Assembly (NCBI GenBank): GCA_003116995.1 | Contig: BDSL01000048.1 | Location: 372,001-436,000, forward strand | DNA length: 64,000 nt | From: Yamagishiella unicocca | Taxonomy: Eukaryota; Chlorophyta; Chlorophyceae; Chlamydomonadales; Volvocaceae | Direction: 5' to 3' | In this document: one piece after another, positions 18,074 through 30,181 of the stretch | Layout of the letters: the number at the start of each line of letters is the position of its first letter | How positions within the stretch are numbered: position 1 is the stretch's first letter | Translations under genes and position numbers: made by a program | The notes under the pieces: model-generated | The model's database searches: none | What the model was told of the DNA's origin: nothing | What the model saw: only the letters and a program-made list of their open reading frames with translations

Positions 18074-18270
18074 ACAGTGGGTCCCAAACGCAAGGCAGTG
18101 CAGTGCCGTGGATCAATCTCTACAAAGTGGCCGAAAACAATACGGAAAAGGGCGCGAAACAAGCTTTCCAATGGGTCCTTGTAACTTGATTCACTTTTCA
18201 AACTTGTAACTGTTACAGTGGGTTCAGGCGGAAGGTAGAACCATCGGGCACATGGCCTGACACTGAGGGA
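18074..18270 (+). repeat. Dispersed repeat, family 2 (CAGTGG terminus)
   Basis: Two forward copies of a CAGTGGGT terminus occur here, at about 18074 and 18216. The second continues with GGTAGAACCATCGGGC, which recurs at 29262 and, reversed, at about 30545-30606. A terminal motif reused with different interiors suggests nonautonomous transposon ends. Confidence 0.5.
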
Positions 18271-18752
18271 GACGGAGGAGACAGCGACCGACGTGCACCG
18301 GGACAAGGGTAAACCACCAGAACACCAATCGACAGGCCGTAGGCATAAAGCTTGTAATGCAGGTAGGCTGGTAGCATCCGGTGGCTGGCCTTGGAAATCA
18401 ATGTGCGTCGCTTGGGGGAAGTGCCCGCCTCGCTGTCAGACTGACGACCCTGCCGGGGGGCTCGGTTATGAGGGTATACTGTGCTGGGCGCACTCGCTGC
18501 ACGAGCAACCCCAAAGGTACGACATAGTCGCTGAGTAGTGATTGGGGCCGACTGTATGTGCAGTGGCCTCGGTGGTATGGGCCGATCCTATGTGCGGTGG
18601 GCGGCGGGCCGCGTTGTACGGATATGCATGCTGGCAAGAAGGAGTCATATCATTGAGTTGGTCAGTGCGGTGTGGCGGAGTACCCTCCGCTGAGGAAGTG
18701 GTGGTTTTACAGTATCAGCAGGCTGTCACGTGGGAGCCAATAGGAGTCCTTT

Positions 18753-19030
18753 TTAAGCAGAATGCGAGTATTACAAGGGTCCTTTTTAAGCAGAATGCGA
18801 GTGTTACAGGGGAGCCAGAGCGGCTCAAGCGCGGAAGCGCAACCAGGCGGGCCCAATGGGCCAGGCCACAACACAGATCACCAGAATGCGAGTATTACAA
18901 GGGAGCCAGAACGGCTCAAGCGCGGAAGCGCAACCAGGCGGGCCCGATGGGCCAGACCACGACACGGGTCACTGGGCAAAAGAGCCCGCCCTCACCGGCC
19001 GGGAGGGGGCAAAACCAGACCATTGTAGCG
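18753..19030. repeat. Imperfect tandem repeats
   Basis: GCAGAATGCGAG recurs around 18770 and 18790. A longer unit of roughly 100 bases (AATGCGAGTATTACAAGG, then GCTCAAGCGCGGAAGCGCAA) is present twice, at about 18790-18885 and 18890-18985. The open frames across it are repeat artefacts. Confidence 0.75.
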
Positions 19031-19059
19031 AGATTTGCCCCATCCGAGACCGTATGAAA

Positions 19060-19510
19060 CTACCGCCGATGCCGACTTTAGACTATGGTACACGGGTCGG
19101 ACGAACAGCACAGACGGACCGGCTGCCCACTTGGCCGAATGCAGAACGGACACCCCTAAAAGGCAAAAATACAAGCGAGCGTCGGAAAGCTGCGCGGAGG
19201 ATGCTCGTCATGACATTCCCTGCTAAAAAAAGCCGAGATCGTATGTGGAGAGGGCCGGGACCGTGTAATACGAGCACCCCCCGTATATTCTACCGCCGAT
19301 GCCGAAAAGTAGTGGCTGGAGAAACAGCCCAGACGGGCCGCATTTCCGCATGGCCGGCAGCGCAATAAAAGTCCCCAGTACACGAAATAAACAGCGGGGC
19401 CTGGGAAGCTGCGCGCAAAAAGATCGCAAAATGACCGGGAAACAGTAGCCGCGAACGGACAGGATTGCCGCCTGGCAGATGCAAAACAATGGATACCCCT
19501 AACAGGCGTT
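19060..19510. repeat. Degenerate duplicated segments
   Basis: TACCGCCGATGCCGA occurs at about 19063 and 19294. GAAGCTGCGCG occurs near 19188 and 19407, and an ACCCCTAA block occurs near 19152 and 19495. Spacings are unequal, so this is an eroded array or nested copies, not a clean tandem repeat. Confidence 0.5.
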
Positions 19511-19779
19511 TTTTTGAGCAGTGGCCCGGACGAGCGCAACTCACAGTGCCCTACACGGCAACACAAGAGGAATAGCAGCATGTCCATGGTACCACATTGG
19601 GTTGGCTACAAAAGTATGGTAGCAGACGGGGGCCGATGAAAGAGAGCGCCAGCTGAGAAAACCGCGTGAATGCGCTACGCTGGTACGCCGCGCGCCTCAC
19701 GATACAGGCTGGGGACCGGTATCTAAGGTACCTTACATACCTCGCAACGCAACAAATCCAATGCTTACGTGAACTCAAG

Positions 19780-20095
19780 CCCGATTTACCCAGGACAAGA
19801 AGGGGGGCCATGTCCTGGACTCAGCAGAGGCAAGCCGGGCCAAACCCAAGGGGGAAGACCCAGACATCACCGCACCATACGAGATGACAGCGCTAGCAGC
19901 CAGCAGACGCCCCGAAAGCCACCCAAAACACTTGACACCTCACCTCGCCCGCCCAACACAGTGGACCCTGACAAGAAAGACAACCCAAGCACCCCTGGGC
20001 ACGCCAAGGCCCACCACTGGAAAAGACGAGCCAGTGCTAGAGGCCCCAGGACCAGATGACAAGTTCGAGCCTGACATATGCAAAACATAGCGCTC
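19780..20095 (+). repeat. Dispersed repeat fragment, family 1
   Basis: Shares ordered blocks with 43230-43420: CAAGCCCG, ACCCAGGACAA, GGGGGGCC, and AGCAGACGCCCC. The equivalent at 7850-8060 is inverted. No protein is recognised in any copy. Confidence 0.45.
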
Positions 20096-21487
20096 CCCAG
20101 AAGGATGGCAACCCAGCTACAGTACCCCTGGGTACACCGAGGCCAGACAAGTCAAGGACAGCACGTGATTCCATCCTCCACACGACCTTCCATCCACGCA
20201 TACTAAACCGAAAATAACATACACGATCATCTGCTTCACGAAGAAGACGGTTCCCGTCTTTAGGACATATCTATGTTGTGGGTTCACCAGCTGGCTCTCC
20301 CCCTTACCTCGCCTCGGAGATACAGCACAGCATCAGCGGTGCATTACGGTAACATCTCGATTATTAGCGGTGCAATTACGGTGCAAAGCGTGGGCCCATT
20401 GGCCGTTGGCGTCCTTCCTGGAACGATCCATGGTCGGGGGCGGACGTTCACAACGCGCCAACGCCGCCCAGCATTACGAAGGGTACGGCACGGATGCTAC
20501 GATACGGTACGTTTTATGCGCTCGCCCGGGCATGCAGATACTGTACAATCGCATCAATATGCGCACTATGATGAAATATCAACCTGGCCAAGCCGCAGCG
20601 TTGATTCTCTGCCCTAGTCTGGAGGTACGAACATATTCTTAATAAACATGACTCAGGTTGTGTGTCTCGAGCAGCTATCTTAAATTATTGCGTCGTATTT
20701 GGTTGCAGGGCAGTGAAATATCTTTATGTGAAGCTCTGGGAATACTATAAGTTGCGAGCTATTTATGCCATCTCTGACATCGTCTCGCAATTACGCGGAA
20801 GTAAACGGACATGATTAACATAACATTAGACGCTGTAAACAAATCAGGCATTTGGTTGCTGCATTGCGAGACCGAAGACCTAGAAAGTACGATGGTAGGG
20901 TTATTCCTCTTCCATTTACGCTGCACTGTCTGCAAAATATAACCAAATCTGATTAGATTGAAGAACTGGACTGAACTTAAAAGTGTAGGCAGCGCTTGCG
21001 CGGATGCAAACTATCATCGGCGGACGGTACGGCAATGCAGTGAAGCCAGTGATAGCCGCTGACCTGTGATCTGCTATCGAGTAGGTTCTTCACCTCAGCG
21101 AATGAGGTGATGCCAGAGAACGTCATTTAGACAGCTAGAGCGCTAGGTGTTCTTCCGTATTCGGGCGCTAGGCGGCCTGGAACCAACCCACGTCGCTGAA
21201 CCCATTGCTGCTTCTATAGACGCGGTTTTCAATATACGACGCCTATACGCATCACAGATAGGTCAAACGTACATGGAACGAATGCAGCTTTATTAGGTTT
21301 TCAGCCAGCCATTTCCTAGGCGGCCATAAACTCGCGGCCTTATTTGGTGTAGCGATTCGATGAAGGCTTTTCTCCACCGTCGTAAAGCCGACATCACGGT
21401 ACGCCCAAATAAGCCTCCCCGCCCGAACACGCTTACGACTGCTGTACGACTGCAACTATATTGGCAGCCATCAATTCGTCCATCGCG

Positions 21488-24400
21488 ATGCAGGGTGTCC
21501 TCCGTATTGTGCGCGCGTATCCGTCGACTGTCGTTTGGCCACTCCTGGTGCTGGGGCTGGTGCTGGGTGTGGGCGTATGGGGAGTCACACACGTCGCGCA
21601 AGTGGAAGGCTATAGTGCCAAGGTGAGGGTAATCTGTGTTGCATTCCACAAAAACCTGAATATGTGATCGCCGGCGTTCCGTTCGACAACTGAGACCTGC
21701 CCTTCGCAGTGGTTCTGCATACCTACATTAACCAGCACAGCCCACGAAGCATAAGTGACGCTTTGCGGAGCTGACGCGGGCGTAATGCCAGGAGTGGCGG
21801 TAGTGCCAACGCCCTGATCCGAGCCCTGGTCCCCCACGGTCCTGCTTGTGCTGCCAGGAACGTGCATCCCGCCTCGCCCTGGACACGGCCATCTGGTTTC
21901 AGCAGCAGCTGACGGTTGCCATCGCTCCGGTCCTGCTGATGTCAGCAATGGTGGAGTACAACCCGCAGTACGACGCAGCCGCCAGCTTGTTTGTGGGGCT
22001 GGCACCCGCGCTGCTGGAGCAGGTGGGGCACGTGGGGCCGGTGGGCACGAGCCTGGGGAGTGGGGCCCGGAGGGGCGCTGGCTGCAGCCCTCCAGCAGGT
22101 GCTGCACCGCCAGATGGCGAGGCCTGCGGGTCCTCGGCGGCAGTGGCTGCCGGCCTTCGCAATCACGAGCGTCACGCCCTAGCTGCGCCTCTTGGTGGGG
22201 ATATAAACATCCTTCTCTATCTGCCGTATGCGCAGGTTCCTTCCAACAGCACCAGGCTCCTTCAGTACGTTCCCAATGGCGTCGTCCTCGACATGTACCC
22301 CCTCGATAACAACAACGAGGCAGCCAAGGGCTTCGACCTATTTGCTGGTGAATTGACTCGGCGCCCTTGTATCTTACTTCTCCGTCCGGGGCGTATGACG
22401 CGACCGCACCACCAATGCCAGCTGGTTATGAGCCTTTCATACCCATCAGCGTAGCTTCGTGAATGTAGCACCGCCACCGGCTTATCTGGCATGAATGCAT
22501 CGCGTCATCTGCATTCGCACCATAAGGAGGCGCTTGAACGCTGAAGCCACTTTCCACTTCCCCAGACGCCCATCCCCACTGCTTGCCAATGGACTTCCGT
22601 TTCCTGGCTTGGCTTGAAATCCAGTCACAAGGGCTGCACATGTGCTGTCTGCACTTGAAACCGAACTCACTCTTGCGGTGGTGGACTTTCACCTGCCGCC
22701 TATGCCTGCAACAGTGGAAAGCAACAGATTTGGCGCTGTCAAGACGGTGCAGGACCGCGCCCTTACGCTGGTCGGACCAATGTCATTCATCCAGGGGGGT
22801 TATGGTGTCATTGTACGAACACCGATATTCGTTTCTGGCGTCGAAGCCAATGAGACGTTCGGCATTACCGAGCCGCTGAGCCCCCTCTGTGGTGCGGCTT
22901 GCAACTACAACGCGACCACTCGCACCAAGTTTTGGGGCTTCGTAAGTTGGTGTACCGATTACGGGATGTGTACAACGTTGAACCGTTGGGCCGTACAGGC
23001 TCGTGGGTGTGGGAAGTGGGATGCGCGAACAGGGAGCTGCTTGTGTTCGGACGCGGCATTGCGCGAACGGAACCTAGCCTTCCAAGACCACCACGCCTGA
23101 AAACTCATGCCGCTAGTTGCTGGCCATAACGCGAAAAGCATTAAGGTACTTTGGTCACCCTGACCGTAATTCGCATGAAGCCTTGCGCTGCCCAGGCACT
23201 GCCCAGGACCATGGCACAGAGCATCCTGCGTGAGCGCGTGCTCCTATCGTTTAAATCACGTCAGCACATCCTTACATGCCGCTGTAGGTTGCGGCGCTGA
23301 TTGACCTGGACGTCCTTACCCGCGCCAAAGGCTCAAAGCTCGATGTGCTGAAGGATATGGGATACAACTACGAGGTTCGCGCACTTGGGATCGCCGACGC
23401 TGATTTGAGACTTGTGGCCACAAGGTAGGGCCAACCAGTTGGTTTGTTTCTGTCGATGGGTTCTGCTACTTGGTATGGCAGTGGCCCAGGGATCCACGAA
23501 CAAGGAAGCAACGAAAGCAAACGCCAAACGCGGTGTGGCAGATGGGCGGCATCGCCCACGTGCGCAAATCCCACGAGAGCCGTCAGAGGCTGCTATTCCC
23601 TGGAAGATGGCTGTGACTCGCCGCTCAGCGGTGCTGTGTTGCCCTTCCTGAATTTGCGGATACCGGTCTGGGCGCGATGCACGCGAGGCATGGGACGACG
23701 TAGCCTGGATATGAAAATTGGCTGAGGGTCACTTCGATAGCGTCACTTCGATCGCGTCACTTCGATAGCATCATTTCGATAGCGTCACGACCGCCGCTGA
23801 CCCCCGTGTACGTCGCTTGTTGGACCGCACCCCTCTTACGTAGTGACGCCCCCCCGTCAAAGCCTGTGGAGGCCCCGATCGTCCTGCCCAACTGTGAGGT
23901 ATGTACGGACAGCTTCTGGCTCTTACTATCTGGAGGAGGGCTTTGTCATGAAAACGACATGCTTAGGTCTTAGGTGGCGGTCGTACGCTTGCGTACGACC
24001 TATTTGTGCATCGCTGCTGTGACACGGGCAGTTCCCGTGAAACGAACTACCATGTAGAACAGTGTACTCCCGTCTGCAGGCGACCATCGGCTGCTGCTTT
24101 GCCAGCATCGTGCTGCCGTGGGGCCTCGACCCCCATCCCATCACTGCAAATATGAAATATCCCATCCCTGCACGTCCCATCACGCCCGGAGCACGCGTCC
24201 AGCCCCGCCCGCTGCACTCCGGGACACCTCCCTCCTGCCCTTCGTATCTGTACTTTCCCAGTGGGTGGTCCGTGTGTCTCCGGAGGGCGGCTGGAGCTCG
24301 ACCAATTTTGGCGGCCTGCTGGCGGGTGTCATCGTGATGGCAGTGGCCCTGGCGCTGCTGCTGTTCGCAACGCTGGTGTCCAGGTGAGGGCGGCATAACC

Positions 24401-27400
24401 CGTGCTCTGTTGGGAGATCAGCTATCCTACGACGATGCACCAATGCGATGCTTTTATGCACTTCTTGGCATGTAGTTGTGGTATCATCTCCCCAACATCG
24501 TCTCGGAAAGCGTGATTGTCGTACCGTTTAAAACTGAAACGCCGTACATGTGCGCCTGCGCCCCGCAGGAAGCGGCACCAGATGCTGCTGGAAGCGCTGC
24601 TCCCTAAGGAGGTCATCAGGGACCTGCACGGCACTGGTGCTTCGTTCCTGAAGCCGAGAATCATCCATCCTGGTAAGTGAGTGCCCCTCGGTGGAGACGC
24701 GTAGCTGCTCTGTCCAGCCCTTCGTAAGTCATGCATCCCTAAAGTCTGTCACAAACGTTTTTCAACGCGTACACGGGTTTCCCTCGCAGCCCTCCGCAAG
24801 AAGTCAGCCCGTTCATGGAGGCTGCTGTGTGACTGTACCGTGACAGCCACCCGCAGCACCAGAGCCGCCAACACCGGAATCCGCATGCAAGACCACGTCC
24901 ATACCGCCGGCCATTCCTTTCCCACTGCTCCCACCCTGTTCCCACCCCGCTGTCCCAACCCTGTCTGAGCTGCAGAGACTGCCGCCGAACTGATGCTCAC
25001 CATGCTGTGTGAGCTGCTAGCGGGCGGCACACCTGACCTGCGCGATGTGGTGTTCATCCGCCAGGCGATCATCCGGGGGGCTGATCTGTATCAACCGATG
25101 GATCTCAATCAGCATATTCAAAGTGCCAACCTGGATGTGAGTCGGGACGCACTGGGCTCCGACACACTCACGCTTTGTCGCGTGGACTTCGGCGGTCTCA
25201 TACGGGAGGCGGGTTATCCCGCCTGCGTGCGGGCACACAAGCAAGATGCCCTTGCTTGCCTCCTTGCTGCATTGAATTTTGAGTTTTCCCAATCTCAAGT
25301 TTTCTGAGGAGTTCAGCTTTGAATACAAGGCGCTTTCCTACCAATACATGGGAAACGCACAGCTCCAAAGTGGTTCAGGTGGATCGTGCAGCCGCATGCA
25401 TGACTGTCTGCCTCTTGTTTTGGTGGTCCGCAGCGCTGCACCTTTTTCACGCCTCGAGCCATGCCTTTTGGCGACCCTATCAGGCAACGCAACGGCGCTG
25501 AACACTTGCTACTCCTATGACATGCATACTTTCGACATTCCGACATGCAGAGGGACGTGGCCCGCGCGCTGATGCGGCAGTTGGGTCAAGATCCTCTAGC
25601 AGTTTTTCCGCCCAGCCCAACCGACAACCGACTGGCCGAGGAGGAGCTCTCTCGAATCCCCTCGGTTGTCCCCTACAGCTCGAGTGCCAAAGGCACCACG
25701 TCGCAGCCGCAGCAGCAGCCGCAGCAGCAGGACTACTCGACCCTGACCGGGGCACTAGCCCTCCTGGTTAACATGCAGCCCACTGGCTGGGAGGACCCCA
25801 CCGACACCACCAACGCCGAGGTCACCTCCGACGTCGCCGCGCCGACCGCCACCACCAGGGACGTGGATGGCATCAGCACTGCCAGCCCGCGGCCCTCCAG
25901 CCTGTGCGTCATCACCCGCGATATGCCTGCCGTCCAGCCCGAAACGGTGCCCAGCTCCGCCGGGGCACCCAGCAACAATACCGTGAGTCATGTGAACACG
26001 GACATTGGGCGAGAACAGGTGCTCCGCAGTTCACTGGCGGGAGGGCCCCAGCGGTCCGGAGCGCACGATTTTGACACCCAGGCCAGCTCCCGCCTGCGAG
26101 ATCCTATTAGCGGGGTAGCCACAGGAGCTGTGGGAGATGAGGTCGAGGAGCAACCGTCGGTGCACTCTATCGGCGATCAGGACGGCGACTCCAGTATTCG
26201 GAGTTCGCCGCCGGCCAGACGGCCCCCCCGGAGGGTGGCATCCGCCGTTGGGGCCATCGGGTCCAGCAGCCTCCGCAGCCGCAGCCTCCTATACTCCACT
26301 GCCAGCGCCGCCCGCCTCCACAGCACAGTGGCCATGACCTTAGAGGCCGGCGCGCAGCTATCGGCCAATCCTGCACCCATTGACGCGCCACCGACACCGG
26401 TTGAGTCAGTGCCGCCCCAGCACCCGAGCAACCGCATGCTGACTGCAGGCGCGGAGCCAAGCGGTCGGAACTCTGCGACAACGTATAGTCACGCGATGCT
26501 GTCCAACGTCCAACGTCCGCACCAGTTGCCGCCGCCACCGCCAATCATAGAGGAGGTTAGTGCAGTTTTAAGTGGGGGTAATCGATTGGAGTAGGGCCAA
26601 AGCGTGCGAAAATTGACAAGCAGTGTCCTGGTCCTCGGGGTGTGATGTCAATTTACCGCTCAGCTGCGAAACTCACGAACGAGAACTGAGCAGACCGGAC
26701 GATGGTCCGATGTAGGTAGGCGGGGGAGCGACAGGGGCGTTTACCTTCATCGGCCGAATAGCTGCCATTGGAAAGTAAGCTCTGGACTACACAACAGCGG
26801 AGGAAACGGGCCGGGTGCCCTCGGGTTGTGTTTATGGCTTGGAGACATGCTAGCCCTGACTGAGGTGCTAAGAAAGGGGCTAGGAGGGACAGCTACGAGA
26901 GCCAGGTGACCCGTGTCGCATTACAAGCCACAAGCTGTACATATTTTTGCCGGCGAGCAGCAGAGGGTGATGGCGGGGTTGGTGTATAACTGCGCAAGTT
27001 GGTTCAGTTCGTTCAATTGATTTTTTGAACCCATGAGCTCGACTGGCATGTGCCCTTAGCGCCAACAACACCTAATGACAAAACCTGGCCCCCGATGTAC
27101 GACTGAGACAGGTGGAACGCGTCCTGGCACAAGCAGACAGTTGGCAGTTTGACTCCTGGCGCCTGGGCGACGTCACCAACGGCCACCCGCTGTCAGCCCT
27201 GGGCTTCTACCTCATACAGCGAGCAGGCCTTATAGTGCACTTCAACCTGACACCGACAGCATTGGCGAGGTGAGCGGTGCCATGTGACTACCACGTCACC
27301 GGCGTGTTGTGTCGTATTCCGGACGAGCTGATGTCGCCGTGCAGGTCACTGTTACGAAATTGCACCCCTGCGTTCGGTTGAAGCCCTTCTCGGAACCCGT

Positions 27401-30181
27401 TTGCTTTCCAGTATCCTTTGTAGAACGCTTATCCAGACTCTACCTGGACCATTTGGCCCGAATCCATTCGCATGCCCGCAAAACATTTCTCCCACCATTT
27501 CAGGCTGCTCCGTCAGATTGAGGCGGGCTACAACGACAACCCCTACCACAACGCAACGCACGCGGCTGACGTGCTTCAGACGCTCCACGTGATCATCCAC
27601 GGCGCGCGGATGCATACGCACTACTTGGACAACCTCGGACTGCTGGCGGCGTACTTTGCGGCGGTGAGACAGGGAGCTGCCGGGCGGAAGGAGCAGGAAC
27701 TTCCGCCAGCTAGCTTGGTTGGTCTGCGGAGTTGCAAAGCGACACGCGTTGCGTGGCACAAAGTCCGTCTGAGCAAGTGAGCTGGGCTTTCAAACGTATC
27801 CCATGTCCACCGCCGCGATACCCCTGCTGTTGCGCTGCGGGGCAGCAGTTGATACAGGAAATACGCTCCGTACCATTCCGTGAATGATATTCTTCCTTTC
27901 CTGGCAGATCGTGCACGACTACGGCCACCCCGGCCTGACCAACGACTTCCTCATCGCCACCTCGGACCCCCTGGCGGTGCGCTACAACGACCGCTCCCCC
28001 TTGGAGAACCACCACGCCGCCGCCTCGTTCAGCCTGCTACAGCGCCCCGGACTGGACGTGCTGGCGCCACTCAGCAAGGCGGACAAGATGAGCTTCCGGA
28101 AGCAGGTGGGATGGGTTGATATCGTAGGCCGCATTCTCGAGCCGTGCCCGACGTTGGCATCCGGAGGCTAGCCTCGGCGGCGGCAGCTTAGAGAAAGACA
28201 TACCGTACACATTATTGGTTAGTATGATGCCAATGTCGAAGGTATTTCCATGTCTCTAGGTGGAAGTGGGTTCGGGTAGGCCGCTGGGTATGGGTACGTA
28301 CGGTACGGGCACAGTACGGGGGCGTCTCACAGTTTCTACTAAGTCGCGCAGGCTGCCTGGCAATTAATTTCCAAAGCGCGCACCCCCTGAAGGAATTATT
28401 TGTTTTTGCGCGACTTTGCAACGTACTCAAAATGATTAATTTATATGCGCGACGATGCCCTGAGGGTACGGTAGCGTGTAATAGCTATGGAACATAGCGT
28501 GTGATAGCTATGTGGGTTTCGGGGGCTGGTGTTTTAGTTGCTTTTGAAGCATGTGTGCGTATACGACACTGACGACTCCACGGCCAAACCACCACACGGT
28601 GCAGGTCATTGACATGGTGCTGGCGACGGACATGAAGCAGCACTTCTCGTTGCTCAGCCAATTCAACACCGTGCATCGCCTCGCGGGCTTCGTTAACGGT
28701 CCCGTCAACGAGCGCCTGTGCAGGTCCTCTTCGTCTTCTCGCGCGTCCTGGTAAGCGTCTGGAAGGCTCCGCTCTGTAACAATGGCAACCCCAACGAACG
28801 CAGTAGGTCAGGGCCAATCACACCGTTGGGATCATCCAGGTGTGCCTCCAAAGCGTTCCCTTCGTGAGGCCTTACCAAAAACGATTAGGGAACAGACCTC
28901 CTAATGCGGCCGAGGTTGTCGATCTGATTATTCCCACTGCCTGGAGTGTTCCGACAGGAATCAGAAAATCGAGCTCAAGGAGATCGTCGTGGAGATCGAC
29001 ATCACCGGCAGCCTAGAGCTGTCGGCGCCCAAGCCGCTTGACGACACCGAGCGGCTGCTAAGCCTCCAGCTCGCCATCAAGGCGGCAGATCTCGGGCACC
29101 TGGGCGAGAGGCTGGACGTGCACAAGAGGTGAGCAGTGCAGCGGCGGCCTACTAATCAAGTTTCGCCCTTGAAGGGGTGAGCGTAGTACGGCACCTGTAC
29201 GGCACCCGTCATGTTGGCACCGCCACTGGTGCCAGTGGTAGTTGTAATAACTGTTGCAGTGGGTCCCAGACCATACGGTAGAGCCATCGGGCGCGTGGTG
29301 GTATGGTTATGGCTATGGCTAAATTGTATGGCCATGGTCTGCCCTTGGCAGCGCCTCTAACGCCTCTAACGAGAACCTGCCACACAAAAGCGCCATGCTT
29401 GCTCCAAATCGCCGCCTAGCACCGGTACGCGAAGCTACATTTATAAGGCAACGAATTAAGGAGCATGGATGCCTACTGCCAGCACTGAGACGTTGCAATG
29501 GGCCTGACTAGCCGAACGACGGGTGCTTCTTGACTGGGTACGGACAGGTGGCTGTCGAGGCTAGAGGAGGAATTCTTCCTCCAGGGCGACAAGGAGCGAC
29601 AGCTCGGCATCCCCATTAGCCCCCTCTTTGACCGAGCCAAGCAGGGAGTGAGCAAGAGCCAGGTGCGTGCGAAAAGCAAAAGCCGTGCCAGGTCGCTTAG
29701 GGATTCCGCTGCCTGTTGACATGTGAAGCGCCACCGGATTCAATCTTGGGCTGGCGAAAAATCCACGGGTGGGGTGAGGAGAATGGATGGAGGAGCCAGC
29801 ATGTAATGCCCCTACGCCTCACCCGGAGCAACATGTTTGTCGTACACTTCGTGACGAAGTGTGCCTACTGTGTATGGATGCCGTACACGGCGCGCTGCAT
29901 CCAAGTCGTACAGCGCAGAAGGGCCCTTCCTGACATTCGCCCCTTCGAACCGCCCACAGGTCGGCTTCTATGACTTCGTAGGCCTTCCACTGATCCACGC
30001 GCTCATCAGCGCGTTCCCCGGTGCGCAGCCACTCATGTGGTGTTTCCTCCGCAACTACAACCATTGGAGAAAGCTGGAAGGCCAATCACCGGTTGAGATG
30101 CCAGCAGCGCCGCCGGCGAATGTGACGGATCCCTGGCGTGCGCAGACGCCGGCATCGCACGTGATCGACATGGACACGTGA
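21488..30181 (+). CDS. CHASE-domain transmembrane cyclic-nucleotide phosphodiesterase, copy C
   Basis: Same receptor-PDE architecture as copy B, about 1128 residues. Exons: 21488/21494-21622, 21858-22022, 22236-22347, 22715-22941, 23288-23424, 23844-23898, 24262-24383, 24569-24672, 24976-25136, 25551-26555, 27112-27269, 27504-27663, 27908-28105, 28605-28750, 28958-29128, 29548-29662, 29960-30181 (stop TGA). CHASE motifs: VPNGVVLDMYPL, VGPMSFIQGGYGVIVRTPIF, a CGAACNYNATT segment with an N-glycosylation sequon, TKFWGF, ALIDLDVL, MGYNYEVRAL, PNCEWVVRVSPEGGW. The PDE motifs [30 protein letters not shown] and KSQVGFYDF are intact. A Gln-rich run precedes DYSTLTGAL in the 25551 exon. ATG 21488 overlaps the TGCAG acceptor that B and D also have, so it may be incidental and the true start may lie in an earlier exon. 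The TM2 exon is identical by eye to that of B, and the 27504 exon resembles A. Confidence 0.9.
23730..23787. repeat. 14-bp tandem repeat in copy C intron
   Basis: Four degenerate copies of a 14-base unit (CACTTCGATAGCGT) in the intron inside the CHASE coding region, between exons 23288 and 23844. Confidence 0.85.
29252..29312 (+). repeat. Dispersed repeat, family 2 terminus in copy C intron
   Basis: GCAGTGGGTCCCAGACCAT followed by GGTAGAGCCATCGGGCGCG. It matches the termini near 18216 (plus) and 30545-30606 (minus). It lies within the intron 29129-29547. Confidence 0.55.

Larger units (their letters stand above)
16844..21487. other. Spacer between copies B and C
   Basis: About 4.6 kb, locally AT-rich, with no recognisable protein or RNA gene. 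It holds the 3' UTR of B (a TGTAA motif at about 17709), two blocks of tandem repeats and two dispersed repeat families, annotated separately. The stretch 20100-21450 shows only short open frames with no family resemblance. Confidence 0.5.

Noticed and set aside
24062..24337. Alternative exon start at the CTGCAG acceptor 24079 before TM2 of copy C
   Set aside because: It puts the TM2 segment out of frame and meets a stop. The TTTCCCAG acceptor directly before TGG (24262) is in phase and is matched in B and D.
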